NCBI RefSeq assembly: GCF_000835495.1
Contig: NW_015622541.1
Location: forward strand, 4,402,001 to 4,466,000
DNA: 64,000 bases
Source of the DNA: Cladophialophora immunda
Taxonomy: Eukaryota > Ascomycota > Eurotiomycetes > Chaetothyriales > Herpotrichiellaceae
Direction of reading: 5' to 3'
Made by a program: the position numbers and the translations under genes. Shown one piece after another: positions 34,064 to 44,764 of this stretch. Under the pieces are notes generated by a model that made no database searches, was not told the origin of the DNA, and worked only from the letters and a program-made list of their open reading frames with translations. The stretch's first letter is position 1. Each line of letters begins with the position of its first letter.

Positions 34064-34814
34064 TAGACAGCCTCCCGGGGTTGTGAGTACCACTGGGTAG
34101 CTGCAGGTCACTGAACTTTCAGGCAGATAGGCTGGCAGGCAGCAAATAAGGCACCTAATACCGACGGGGAGCTGGAACTGATGGGAGAGAAGGGGTATGG
34201 TATGGCATTTCAATGAAACCTCATAATCGGGGATCCCGGGGTATGTCGGCCTTAACCAGGACAAGCTTAAGGCGCCATGGCACCGGGCATCAACGCCCCT
34301 TGCTCCCCCCAAACGCTCCCTGATGCGCCCCTAATGGCCCCCTCGGTGCCCCCAATTCCCACCATCCGACGTCATTCTACATCGGTGGATACGTATGAGG
34401 CTTTAGCCGACGTCCAACTGAGATGCATCAATGCCCTGATCCAACATTGACGCTGCGCCATACAGAATGAATCGACAACTAGTCATAAGCCACAGTGACA
34501 TAGCCAGAAACCCCACAGTCAGGTGTTCATCCTCTATTATAGCATAGGATGAAGTCATTGTACATGAAGATATTTGATCGTCGTCTCTTTTGGTTGTCCT
34601 ATCCGGAGGTCTGTCTGTCCATATCCCACCATCCGTCCGTTCAGGCCTGTATCAGTACAATGCTCCATCGACGGTGCTCGCAGTGCCATATGGCCCGGTA
34701 GAGCAACAAGTAACCCTTTCCATAACTCCATTCCCAGTCAACCAAGGTCGACAAATTAAGCTCACAGAAGTTACCTTCACTTTCCATTGCTGAAATGACG
34801 CGTGTTCCAGGACT

Positions 34815-36632
34815 TCAGTTCGTCGCCCACTCCACCGTCTCCAGAGCCAGGAGAACCAGTATCAGTGTGGATGGCAGGATCCAGACCACGTAGCTCTGAA
34901 AGAGGATGTTTGACATCACCGTGGGATACACGTTGTTCGTCTGCGTGATGGCGCTCAGCTGCAGCGCCGATGGTGCTCCAGTCAGGAGGAAAGCAACCAC
35001 GATGAAGATCTTGTCGTCGACAATGCTGACTGGGACGTATTTGGCGACCAAGGCAAGAAAAGGTGCCATGACAATAGTCGGGAACACCATCCGCGCCAGC
35101 AGTGAAGCATACAGAAGCCTCTTCTCCTCCTTTGGGTCCGTGATATCTCCTGGTTGATTTTTGGGGATGGTGTTTCTGGCAAGGTTGCCTCCAAGCACCA
35201 CCAGAATCAGTGGCACCGCGACGGCACCGCTTTGTTGCACTGCTCGAGTAGCGGAATTTGCCAAGAAAGTCCCCTTGTCGAAGAAGAGGTGCTGAAGGTA
35301 GGGCACAGATGCCACGATAATCGCAACCAACATCGACCACAACGGTGGGTTCATGAACTCCCACACGCCGGCCAGGAAAGCTCCAATTTTGGCCCCAGTG
35401 TATGACAGGGCTTTCTGCACGGGCTTTGGAAGAGAGTCGAAGGCCCGCCTCGACCTCATCTGAATTATATGCCCAAATCTCAAAAAGTGATATCGCACCA
35501 CGTTTCTTCCGCGGTTGATGTGTCCTCTGACGCCTCCGCAATCCTCGTCGTACATCTTATGATCTGGATATTCCAGCCAAGCAGGATAGTCGATGCTGTG
35601 ATGAGAAGCCACCATCCCGTTGGTAGGAGTAGACATGAGGTCCGGTGTCTCGTGGGCGGAGCCATTCAGCTGTCGGTTGGGAGAATTCCTCGAGGACCTG
35701 TTGTGTGGAGTACGGGGAGTTTTAAGACCATCCGACTTTGCCGTCGTTGGAGACTCGGTCCCGATGCGAGTCTGGTCATCATCCTCGTCCTCGTAGTCAT
35801 CGTAATCTTCAAAGTCCTCGCTGGTATCTCGAATACCATCATAACTGGGGCTCAGAAGCCGACGGTTTTCGCGGTCATCATCTGTATACTCGCGATACTC
35901 TCCTCGTCCTCGTTCAACGCGATCTTCCTTCTTGGTCCCACCTTCTGCTTCCGTGTAGCTGTCTGGTGGCGCAAGCAGGACATTGTAGCCCCAACTCCAG
36001 CGGAGCAGTTGACCCAATTGCTGGAATATGAGGAGGTATAGGATCCCTCGAGCTCCAACCTCCTCATCATTATCATTAGGGACTTTATCCCAATGTAGTC
36101 CCTTGAGCGTTTTGGACAAGGATAGGACCAACGAAATGGGCAAAGAATTGGAGTTGCCAAACACCCCCATAGCAATAACGAAATTGGCCTGTCTCTTTTT
36201 GAACTTCATGACCTTCCCAATAATCCACGCGCACAGGAACGATACCAAGGTTTGGACGACAAAGATGGCCGGGATGATGGCTAAATCAACCAGCTTCTCC
36301 GCCGTGAGTTGGGACGCCAGCTTGGTGAAGATAAGACACGGAGTAAACAGCATAACGTTTAGATTCGCCATCAACTTCTGTCCCTCAGCGTCGAACATGC
36401 CCTGTCTCGCCACAATGTATCCCGGTAAACTGACACAGACCACTTCCAACACAGCTTCGAATACGAGGAGGGTGAGGTGCCCGAAGTTCGGGTGGCCAGA
36501 ATGAGGAGGCACCTTCTTGAGAATCTGCAATGCATCGTCGGCGAAGGGTATCTGATCTCGAGCGACCAGTGTGCCAAGGAGCTGTCGGTTGTAGAGGGAT
36601 GTAGGACTTGTAAAGTACTCGGAAAGAGGCAT
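34815..36632 (-). CDS. Auxin efflux carrier (PIN-like/PILS, Ecm3-type) membrane transporter
   Basis: A single exon of 605 residues starting at MPLSEYFTSP. The Mem_trans fold is visible: five hydrophobic helices in the first 200 residues (TLLVFEAVLEVVCVSLPGYIV, LIFTKLASQL, IIPAIFVVQTLVSFLCAWIIG, NFVIAMGVFGNSNSLPISLV), then a long acidic central loop (DYDDYEDEDDDQTRIG) with Ser/Asn-rich stretches, and five more helices (WSMLVAIIVASVPYLQHLFF, VAVPLILVVLGGNLARNT, IFIVVAFLLTGAPSALQLSAITQ). GNSNSLP and the TGAPSALQL signature match fungal Ecm3-like proteins, usually ER or plasma-membrane carriers of unknown substrate. No intron. The upstream reading frame continues past the chosen start but has no earlier ATG. 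Confidence 0.92.
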   Translation of the reverse strand: MPLSEYFTSPTSLYNRQLLGTLVARDQIPFADDALQILKKVPPHSGHPNFGHLTLLVFEAVLEVVCVSLPGYIVARQGMFDAEGQKLMANLNVMLFTPCLIFTKLASQLTAEKLVDLAIIPAIFVVQTLVSFLCAWIIGKVMKFKKRQANFVIAMGVFGNSNSLPISLVLSLSKTLKGLHWDKVPNDNDEEVGARGILYLLIFQQLGQLLRWSWGYNVLLAPPDSYTEAEGGTKKEDRVERGRGEYREYTDDDRENRRLLSPSYDGIRDTSEDFEDYDDYEDEDDDQTRIGTESPTTAKSDGLKTPRTPHNRSSRNSPNRQLNGSAHETPDLMSTPTNGMVASHHSIDYPAWLEYPDHKMYDEDCGGVRGHINRGRNVVRYHFLRFGHIIQMRSRRAFDSLPKPVQKALSYTGAKIGAFLAGVWEFMNPPLWSMLVAIIVASVPYLQHLFFDKGTFLANSATRAVQQSGAVAVPLILVVLGGNLARNTIPKNQPGDITDPKEEKRLLYASLLARMVFPTIVMAPFLALVAKYVPVSIVDDKIFIVVAFLLTGAPSALQLSAITQTNNVYPTVMSNILFQSYVVWILPSTLILVLLALETVEWATN

Positions 36633-37575
36633 GTTGTTGCTCACTCTGATCCCCGAGGATCCGGACAGGAAGATTGGGACGCCCAGCAACGGCGGATGAG
36701 ATGGAAGGGGCCGTATAGTACTACGGAGGTTGTGAAGGTGTTCTCTTGAGGTCGTGGAATATCGATTTGACAGGTCACCTCAGGCTGCGTCAACCTGATG
36801 CAATGGACCGCGATAAGGTAGAGGGAGCAGGCAGAAAGGATTTGGATGGGTTGTGGCGAGCTCGAAGGGAGGTCGGGGTCGGTAGGAAGAAAGATGTCCC
36901 GCGGGCCGCACTACAACCGTGAGAGCTGATGGAGGACCGCCAAATACTGGGAGGAAAAAGCAATAAACAAGAATAAAGAGCACCAAGGAGAAGGAGAAGA
37001 AAGTGGTTGCGTGGTTGAAAGAAGCAACTAATGACGGTTGAAGCTGCGCGATCAACACGGGCGGTTGATACGGCGTGGTACAGGGGACACGATGACAGGT
37101 GATTGGGGGCAGATGGTCTAATTTCAAGCACAGCCCAGCCACTTTTCTTGTCTTCGTCTGGCCACCAGCAACATCGTCCCTGTCCACCCACCATTGGTTC
37201 AGTGACATGTGCTCCATCCGAGACGGCCCAGATGGAGGCCCTCGTCGTCATAACATCAACGTCTCCAACGGCCCACGAGTCGGTCGTTGTCGAAACCTTC
37301 CGCAGAGTACGACATTCACACGGAGCAACAAGCATGTCCTCTCCTTTCTCTGGGAGGCATTTCCATCTCCAGTCTGCGACTGGAATTCCAAATTCGCCAG
37401 ACATACCCTAACCATTCGCTCTCGATGACTAACATATGCTTGCCGCGATGTCGACATCTCCGAGGGCAACCAAGGAAAAAAGAGTTGCAAGGTACATAAG
37501 GAAAGAAAAAGGAGGGCACACTAGGTCCAACTTCCTTTCACTGTCGATTACTTTCTCAAATCCGTCTCTATCGCA
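36633..37575. other. Divergent intergenic region (943 bp)
   Basis: Promoters for the PIN-like transporter (minus) and the dehydrogenase (plus). No supported gene. The 36945-37010 part is purine-rich on the plus strand, meaning a pyrimidine-rich leader for the transporter. Confidence 0.5.
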
Positions 37576-38757
37576 ATGCGTGCTCTCCATCTTCCCGGTG
37601 TACCCTCTGGGGATGAAATCCCCTTTCATTTTCCAAGCAAACCGCCCTCCGCATTGGACTTGGAATACACATCAGCAGACTACCCTGATCCTGATGCCCG
37701 AACGACTGACCTATCAGCCTCATTGCAGCATTTCTACTTGATCCGGGTCCTCTTTACCGCCTTGACTCGAGGCGAAATTACCTGGCAAGAGATCCTTGAG
37801 CCGGCGCGCTTCCATTCTTGCGGTGGTGCGATCCCAGGCCATGATGTAGTTGGGGTCGTGGACAAAGTTTTCACATCGCCCAAGGCAGAATCAGGACCAG
37901 AGTTCTCACCTGGAGACAGAGTTTGGGCTCTTCTGGACTTCGACCGTGATGGCGCAGCAGCAACGTATACACTTGCTTGTGAAAAGGAGCTCAGCCTCGC
38001 GCCTAGTGATCCAGTCAGCTCCACCAACATTGCAGACAAGACTTGGGAGGAACAACTCGCAACACTTCCGCTCTCAGCTTTGACAGCCTACCAGGCACTT
38101 TACACGCATGGCAGGTTGCCTCTGCTGTCAGCAGAATCATCGCCGCCATCGGTGGCCTCGCACAAGAGAGTTCTCATCCTGGGTTCAGCAGGCTCCGTCG
38201 GCCTTCCAACGCTCCAACTCGCCAAAGCGTCCGGATTCTCCGTAGTCGCAACGTGCAGCTCTGCATCTGCAGCTCTGGTAACGTCTCTTGTTGACATCAC
38301 CACAGACGTTCTCATTGACTACACCTCTGAGGGATATACCTCTCTACCCTCTGCCTTCGACTCCCGAAACCTCCCGCCTGTGGACTTAGTAGTCGATTGC
38401 ATTGGAGGGGACACTCTCTCCACTCTCCTCCTCACGAGCACGCCAGCACTCAACACAATCATAAACCCAGGCGCACGCGTCGTTACAATTGTCGCCCCGG
38501 TCAAGGTCTACGGAGAAGAAACAGCCGAAGCGATCCGGCGGAATTGCGCGGGCGCCGGCGTGGAGGTCGAGTTCTTCATCGTAAGACCTTCGGGAGAGGA
38601 GCTCGATTTCCTTGCGCGGTGGGTGACTGCGGGAAAACTGAAGGGATACGTTCAGGAGGTCTTTGAGCTGCATCAAGGGAGAGACGCGATGCAGTTTGTC
38701 GAAGCCAGGGGACGAAGGGGCGGTGGTAAGGTTGTCTTGCGAGTGGCCACGCAATAA
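37576..38757 (+). CDS. Medium-chain dehydrogenase/reductase, zinc-independent quinone-oxidoreductase-like
   Basis: One exon, 393 residues. The N-terminal GroES-like fold includes GAIPGHDVVGVV and FSPGDRVWALLDF. A Rossmann nucleotide-binding motif, VLILGSAGSVGLPTLQLAKASG, follows around residue 197. VDLVVDCIGGDTL and FELHQGRDAMQFVEARGRRGGGKVVLRV are the usual later MDR blocks. The catalytic-zinc Cys/His pattern of alcohol dehydrogenases and the structural four-Cys lobe are absent, so an NAD(P)H-dependent quinone or enone reductase is most likely. The physiological substrate is unknown. Confidence 0.9.
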   Translation: MRALHLPGVPSGDEIPFHFPSKPPSALDLEYTSADYPDPDARTTDLSASLQHFYLIRVLFTALTRGEITWQEILEPARFHSCGGAIPGHDVVGVVDKVFTSPKAESGPEFSPGDRVWALLDFDRDGAAATYTLACEKELSLAPSDPVSSTNIADKTWEEQLATLPLSALTAYQALYTHGRLPLLSAESSPPSVASHKRVLILGSAGSVGLPTLQLAKASGFSVVATCSSASAALVTSLVDITTDVLIDYTSEGYTSLPSAFDSRNLPPVDLVVDCIGGDTLSTLLLTSTPALNTIINPGARVVTIVAPVKVYGEETAEAIRRNCAGAGVEVEFFIVRPSGEELDFLARWVTAGKLKGYVQEVFELHQGRDAMQFVEARGRRGGGKVVLRVATQ

Positions 38758-39175
38758 GAATTGGTGCTCTCTGAAACAAGGGACGTAGGGACAAGTGCAG
38801 GTAGGGCAGTGGAATCATTTTCCATCCTGATAAGCAATACTCTTGCATTGTTATCTTCTAATGGTAAACATATCTCAATTCATTGGAAAGGTATCAAAGC
38901 GTATTTCGATTTAAAGATGAGACCGTCGCCGCCAGACTCCAGCCGCTTATCATTTTGACCAGCTCAGCCAAGCCTCGTCCTGTTCCCTGTCCGACGCCAT
39001 TAGCTTTCCCCCAGCGTAGTCCCTGTCGTGAACGCTCCCGTCCTTATCGAAGCGCCGATCATGCCTCACAGGCGCCTTGCTTCGAGTCCCTCAACCCCCT
39101 TATACTCCTGTACCACCCGGGTCAAGAAAGCAGTGGACCTCCTCGTCGAAGCAGCTTGAAACTCCAAGAGCCTTC
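38758..39175. other. Convergent intergenic region (418 bp)
   Basis: Lies between the 3' ends of the dehydrogenase (plus) and the HDAC (minus). No gene seen. Confidence 0.5.
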
Positions 39176-41382
39176 CTACGACCCTTGTGCAGAATCAGCT
39201 CCTGTCTCCGCCGGGATCTCCTGGACATCAGTTTGCGTCTTTGCATCTCCTTGTTGACCTTGATGCTCGGCTGGCTCGGATGCTTCCGCCTTGGTCACCG
39301 CCTCCGTCCGGGCTTCTCCTTCCGTGTTTGCCAACTCCCTTTCCATGCGACCTTCCTCCTGGGCCTTCGCGACTTCGTCGTCGCCAATGGCTTCCTGCTT
39401 GATAGCTGCTTCTGCCTCAGGGGTGCCAACGGCATCGGGTTTCGCGGAGACCGCGAGGGGAGTCGCAAGGGTTACTGTGTGGGAATCTTCGGCGTCAGAC
39501 ATTGCCGTCTCTGGAGCCGCAGTATTATGAGCATTGGGAGAGTGCTCTTCAGCGTCCGGCGTGGGTGGTGAATCTGGAGGAGTACGTTGCTGTTGGACGA
39601 TTATCGTTGAGTCTGCTTCGGTGGATCGGGCGGTTTCAGCTTCGTCCATAGGTGCAGCATTTCCATCTGGCAAATCTGCATCGCCCATCTCAACGTCACC
39701 ATCAGCTGTTTCAGCTGATGCAAGATGATCGGGCGATTGCAAACCGGAAACGACAACAGAACCATTTACCTGCTGTTCACCATTTGGAGGACTCGGTGTT
39801 TGCTGGTTGACTTTATCGTCCAGATCCTCGTCCACATTCATCTCGTCTGCTGCTTCATCAGGCAGACTCGACGCTTGCTGCGGTGTTCCTGTCCCGCTTC
39901 GCGTTTCCACACCTGAGTCATTGCCGCCTACGTCCATGATGTGTCGGTAATTCTGCATGATTCGCCGTTTTCGACTGGCTGATGGACGACCATTCACTTC
40001 TTCCATTTCTTCGTCCTCACTGTCAGAAAGTTCACCGTTCTTCTGGACATATTTGTCTGCCTTGCGTTGAGTGAGGCGTGTATCCGGGTTCTGATCTTCG
40101 TCAAGATCGTCAAGAGCAGCTTCGTCTTCGTCATTCATGCCCAGTGATTCTCTAGGCACGTCCGTCATTTGGACTGAGGGCGCGTGAGTAGTCCTCTTCA
40201 TATTTTCCAGCACTTGACCAAGGATTTTCTCGAGGTATTCTCTCGAATTCGCATTTTCCATGTTCGAGGGACGGACGTCCAGTTCGTAGTCAGGAGCATA
40301 GTACTATAGAAGGAGAGTCAGACGTATTCGGCCCGAAAAAGGAGAATGCTTACCTCATAGTAGTCGTTGTACGGAAGATTTGGTGGCATGTATTCGCCCA
40401 CCAAACACCCAGTTTCGTAGGCCCACGTTCTTGCGACGTTACGCATGGTGTAACCACCGCCACCAAGGATGAGAGTTGGGAGGTTGAAGGACTTGACAAA
40501 TCTAACACAGTTTGCATGACCCCTCATGCTGAGATTGAAACAGCCCAGTCGATCACCGGAGAGAGAATCGCCTCCGCACTGCAGAACCACGGCGGAGGGC
40601 TGGTAGTACTCCATAGTAGCTCGGATTACCGGCTCGAAAATGCCCTTGTAAGATGAATCATCAATGCCATCCCGGAGAGGGAAATTGACCGCGTAGTATT
40701 TGCCCGAGCCAACGCCAACGTCTCTAAGCTCGCCGGTCCCCGGGAAATATTCCCCGTATTTGTGGAAAGACACAGTCATGACTCTGTCGGTGGTATAGAA
40801 GGCTTCTTCAACGCCGTCACCGTGGTGAACATCGGTGTCGATGTAGAGGACTCTTTTATGGAACCTCAGAAGCTCAATGATGCCGAGTACGATGTCGTTG
40901 ACGTAACAAAATCCGCTTGCTTCTGACTTCTTTGCGTGGTGTAGCCCGCCAGCCCAATTGATCGCAATGTCCGCTTTTTGACGGTTCAGCCTGGCAGCGC
41001 CTTCCATGGAACCACCTGCACTGATGCCGCAGAACTCAAAGAGGCCGTCAAAGACAGGGCAATCATCACCGACATTGTATTTTTGCTGCTCTTTCTGATA
41101 GGAATCCATGTTGTCGGGTGTGACTTTTGCGAGAAAGTCGATGTACTCGTCGGTGTGAAACTGGGTCATCTCATACTTGGAGGCAGGCTTTGCGCGGTAG
41201 ATTTCCATCTTCTTGTACAAGCCGTAGTTCATCACCAGTGAGTGAGCTAGCCGTATTCTGTGAGGCTTCATGGGATGGCCTGATACGTAGGCATAGTTTC
41301 CAACGTCGGAGTCGTAAAAGTAGGCGACTCTTTTCTTGTCCTCGCGCTTGTGGGGTAGAACATCAACGGGTGCGAATGCCAT
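39176..41382 (-). CDS. rpdA: Class I histone deacetylase Rpd3/RpdA
   Basis: Exons 40354-41382 and 39176-40303 encode 718 residues. The first 380 residues are a class I HDAC catalytic domain. H148/H149 lie in [23 protein letters not shown]. Zinc ligands D184 and H186 lie in DTDVHHGDG, the third (D272) in [13 protein letters not shown], and catalytic Tyr311 in [15 protein letters not shown]. Rpd3 deacetylates nucleosomal histones in Sin3 complexes. After [20 protein letters not shown] comes a 330-residue acidic tail containing NYRHIMDV and repeated Glu/Asp/Thr/Pro runs. Such a fungal-specific extension has been described for Aspergillus RpdA as essential. The 50-nt intron sits exactly at the end of the catalytic domain (GTAAGC...CTATAG). 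The gene is divergent from Rpn11. Confidence 0.97.
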
Positions 41383-42124
41383 GGTGGGCGTGAGGGAGTT
41401 GAGGCGTCAGGTAGGGAATGAAAAGACGGTGAATCGAGTAACGAGGATGAGTATGAATCCACAGATAAAATTGAGCGCCTTTCAGGTCTTCCCAATGTCT
41501 TGCTCCACTCCCTCCGTTCCCGTTTTCTCGATGGAGCTTGTCAAGCGGTCGGGGCGACCACAGGGAGAGCAGGAGGATCGTCTAGAGAACACGGGAAGGA
41601 TTGGACGGGCAAGGCGCAAGTATTCTCTTGAACATGGACGCCGGGCGCAAGAGAAAATGTTCGACTAAAGAAAACTGAAAGGTGGGAAGCAGGTGGAAGC
41701 ACGGCGAGAGTGAATTATTCCATCTTGCGCGAGGCAAAGGGCCACCAAGGCCCATGATTCCGTCTCCAACGATTTGCGGAGGCGTAAGGGGCTAACCACT
41801 TTCGGATCTGCATGTTGAACGCGCAGTTCGTGCTTGCCTTGCAGCTTCACATTTTCACATTTGAGACAGACGACCACATTCCTACCAGTTTCTTGATCTC
41901 TCGCTGGAGAGTGTTCTACTTTACCTTGAATCCAGCAACTCGGAGAGCCTCTTGTATCTTGATTCGGCATTCTTGACTGTTCAGGTTCTCATCGGCGTGC
42001 TGTTCCGCCACAGACTGACCTCCATCTGGATTATCAATCTCGAGTCTGCGACCATTTCCTCCTCTCCCTACCTTTCGCCTTTCTATCCTCTTTGCTTTGA
42101 TCTCTTCTCCACCTACGAGTCACC
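41383..42124. promoter_or_regulatory. Shared divergent promoter region, rpdA / rpn11 (742 bp)
   Basis: The only DNA between two divergent start codons, so both promoters and leaders must lie here. The rpn11-proximal 170 bp are pyrimidine-rich. I see no exact match to the yeast proteasome element GGTGGCAAA. Confidence 0.7.
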
Positions 42125-43156
42125 ATGGATCGCTTCAACCGAATGCTCGCCGCAGCGCACATGGGTGGCACCCAGGCTGGCCAGGACACGAACTTAGTCG
42201 ACAACTCCGAGACCGTCTACATTTCCTCCCTCGCGCTCCTAAAGATGCTTCGCCATGGCAGGGCGGGTGTGCCAATGGAAGTTATGGGCCTTATGCTCGG
42301 CGAGTTTGTGGATGACTTCACTGTCCGAGTAGTCGACGTCTTCGCAATGCCGCAGTCTGGAACTTCCGTCAGCGTCGAATCCGTTGACCCGGTCTTTCAA
42401 ACAAGGATGATGGATATGTTACGCCAGACAGGTCGACCAGAGGTGGTGGTGGGATGGTACCACTCCCATCCAGGCTTTGGATGCTGGTTGTCCTCCGTCG
42501 ATATCAACACGCAACAATCGTTCGAACAACTAACCCCCCGCGCCGTCGCCGTCGTTGTCGACCCTATCCAGTCTGTGAAGGGCAAAGTCGTCATCGACGC
42601 ATTCCGGCTTATTAACCCCCAAGCCATCATGATGGGCCAAGAACCCCGCCAAACCACGTCGAATTTGGGCCATTTGAACAAACCCTCCATCCAAGCGCTG
42701 ATCCACGGCTTGAACAGACATTACTACAGCATCGGAATCCAATACCGCAAGACCGGCCTGGAAGAGAACATGCTCATGAACCTCCACAAGGAAGTCTGGA
42801 CCGAGGGTCTCGAATTGCCCTCCAGTTTTGGCTCAGAACGCAAAAGAAACGAGGAAGGCCTGAAACAACTCGTTCAACTTGCGGAGGGCTACGAGAAACG
42901 GGTACGAGAAGAGAACGAATTGACCGCTGAACAACTCAAGACAAGATACGTAGGGAAGGTTGATCCGAAGAAACACATCGAGGATGTCGGACAGAGATTG
43001 ATTGAAGACAATATAGTCGCAGTGAACAGGCAAATGATCGACAAGGAGGCAAGTGTGGCGAAGAAGCCCATCCAAGCAAACGGCAACGGCGCAAACGGTG
43101 CCCATCGAGACGGAATGGGGCAGAATGGAGAGATGGACGTGGACGAAGAGCTGTGA
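42125..43156 (+). CDS. rpn11: 26S proteasome regulatory subunit Rpn11 (JAMM deubiquitinase)
   Basis: A single exon of 343 residues. Rpn11 is the lid metalloprotease that cleaves ubiquitin chains en bloc from substrates entering the proteasome. The JAMM site is complete: Glu52 ([11 protein letters not shown]), His113 and His115 in [16 protein letters not shown], and Asp126. The conserved start MDRFNRML and the helical C-terminal region ([25 protein letters not shown]) are present. A fungal Asn/Gly-rich acidic tail ends in MDVDEEL. Having no intron is unusual beside its intron-bearing neighbours but not remarkable. Neighbour rpdA is divergent. Confidence 0.98.
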   Translation: MDRFNRMLAAAHMGGTQAGQDTNLVDNSETVYISSLALLKMLRHGRAGVPMEVMGLMLGEFVDDFTVRVVDVFAMPQSGTSVSVESVDPVFQTRMMDMLRQTGRPEVVVGWYHSHPGFGCWLSSVDINTQQSFEQLTPRAVAVVVDPIQSVKGKVVIDAFRLINPQAIMMGQEPRQTTSNLGHLNKPSIQALIHGLNRHYYSIGIQYRKTGLEENMLMNLHKEVWTEGLELPSSFGSERKRNEEGLKQLVQLAEGYEKRVREENELTAEQLKTRYVGKVDPKKHIEDVGQRLIEDNIVAVNRQMIDKEASVAKKPIQANGNGANGAHRDGMGQNGEMDVDEEL

Positions 43157-43367
43157 GCTGTGAGCGGTGGGCATCGGGGCTGGCGCGGCTTGTAACTTGT
43201 ATCTATCCGTCAGGGCATGCATGCACGGCGTTGGGCTTCACAAAGAGCTAAGAGTTTACAAGTGATCTTTGAATGACTCTGGGTTTGGGTCCAGGAACAA
43301 GATACAAATAGGACTTGAAGGATCCACAAGGACTGTTACGAAGTAGTAGTTGTATTAATGCCGGTCT

Positions 43368-44177
43368 TTACCAAAATGCCAGCTTAACTCCAGCCGGGGT
43401 GGTGATCGCCTTCGTTGATCCTAATGTACACGTTTTGCCCTTAGTTTCTGCTTCCTGGAGCAACCTCAACACCAGTGGCCCTGTTGTGTCGATCCCCGGA
43501 TTCCCATTCAGTTCAATGTGGCTCACGTGCGGCATGCATGCGAGGACATCCCGTAAGAGGTCTCCACAGAAGTCGGTGTAGAAGCCCAGCGAGACCCGAT
43601 ATTTCTCAAACATCGGCAAGCTGGGATCAAGCTCGACAAAGACCTTCAAAGTGTGAACAGCGGAGAGCCTGGAGAGGCGCTTTGCCAGAAGTTTACCTAC
43701 ACGCCACGTCTTGGGTGGGCTTGTCCAGCTTGAGCCGACCACCATTTCCAGTGAAGTCACCATGGCGCGATACATGGGGCGAAGCTCTTGTATGACTGGC
43801 GCAGGAGTGAAATCCTGGAGAGGGAAGATGCGGAAGCTTGAAGTGCTGTAAAGAATGTAGGCGGCTTCGCGGTGTGTGCGTTTGTTGGCAAGCATGATAC
43901 CTATGCGGGAAGGTCGCATCCGACCATTGACGACTCGGTAGCCCGGCTTGCCGAACAAGACCAAGTGATAGATCTTATTACGGATCTCTCCTGGGAGGTC
44001 GAGAAATGGGAAAGGGTCTCCTTCCAAAGAGACAGTCTCCAACGACTCCACAACAGAAACGAGCTCCGTGGATATGGTCACATTATGTTTGTCCTTCTTC
44101 GAAGCATATCTCAGCTTCGTACGATCCTGAGGGATCGGAAAAGCATTGACGAGACCCTCTTTCCATGACGCCGGCAT
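43368..44177 (-). CDS. F-box-like / LPxEIRNxIY domain protein, unknown function
   Basis: One exon, 269 residues. The segment FLDLPGEIRNKIYHLVLF (about 59-76) is the LPxEIRNxIY helix typical of a large filamentous-fungal family of F-box-like proteins. It is followed by NKRTHREAAYILYSTSSFRI, also typical. The C-terminal half carries weak leucine-rich periodicity (LSRLSAVHTLKVFVELDP, MPHVSHIELNGNPGI). Such proteins may be SCF substrate adaptors, but most are uncharacterised. It ends 211 bp from the Rpn11 stop, tail to tail. Confidence 0.75.
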   Translation of the reverse strand: MPASWKEGLVNAFPIPQDRTKLRYASKKDKHNVTISTELVSVVESLETVSLEGDPFPFLDLPGEIRNKIYHLVLFGKPGYRVVNGRMRPSRIGIMLANKRTHREAAYILYSTSSFRIFPLQDFTPAPVIQELRPMYRAMVTSLEMVVGSSWTSPPKTWRVGKLLAKRLSRLSAVHTLKVFVELDPSLPMFEKYRVSLGFYTDFCGDLLRDVLACMPHVSHIELNGNPGIDTTGPLVLRLLQEAETKGKTCTLGSTKAITTPAGVKLAFW

Positions 44178-44764
44178 CGGAGGTCAGGTTTGAAGGGTAG
44201 TGGATAGAGATAGAGCGGAGGTTGGTACGCGTGTAGTTCACCACTCTCGAGACGGCGACATTCATACACTCATCGTGATGGTTTTTTGGGAGGAAAGGGA
44301 TGTATCGTTCTTACGGGGCGACTGGAAGATCATGGGCTGGCCTCTCGTGCGCTCTTGAGGAGAACGACAATTCTGGTGTGAATTTTTTCTGCCCAGCTAA
44401 TACAACTCCTCGAACATATAATATGTCTGTGGACGGCGAGTCAAATAATTCTGGGGTGTAAATCAACTTTGTGGAAGAAGAGAAGAAGAAAGGAAGAGAA
44501 AGAGGAGGAAGGAGAAGAAGAGGAGTAAATGTAGATGCGGAGTCAGTTGCCGCGGTGGAGGCGACTGCGACCGAAGGCGCCAAGGACCAAGATGTCGAGA
44601 GTCGGAGTCGAAAGAATTTCGCCGGGCGGGTGCAAGACGCAACCATCATCAGATTTCCCCGATCACCAAGAACCGCTTTCCACCGACGACGGAAGCTACA
44701 AGCATCCTCCAGCTCATCGATATCGCATGCCTATTTCTCGCCCTGAGGATATGTCGATTGAGAG
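44178..44764. other. Divergent intergenic region (587 bp) with purine-rich tract
   Basis: Promoters of the F-box-like gene (minus) and Tim50 (plus). An almost pure A/G tract runs from about 44474 to 44526 (GAAGAAGAG-type). No gene seen. Confidence 0.55.

Larger units (their letters stand above)
33094..34814. other. Intergenic region (1.7 kb)
   Basis: Contains the MAPKK promoter and leader, a 14-G tract (33507-33520), a TACCGAGTAC palindrome (33851-33860) and a CTAGGTACCTAG palindrome (34052-34063). No supported gene. The open frame read on the minus strand upstream of the MAPKK (about 33282-33527) has no ATG start. Confidence 0.5.

Noticed and set aside
34777..35541. 254-codon frame overlapping the PIN-like transporter
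   Set aside because: A shadow of the transporter gene in another frame. The membrane-helix pattern lies in the other frame.
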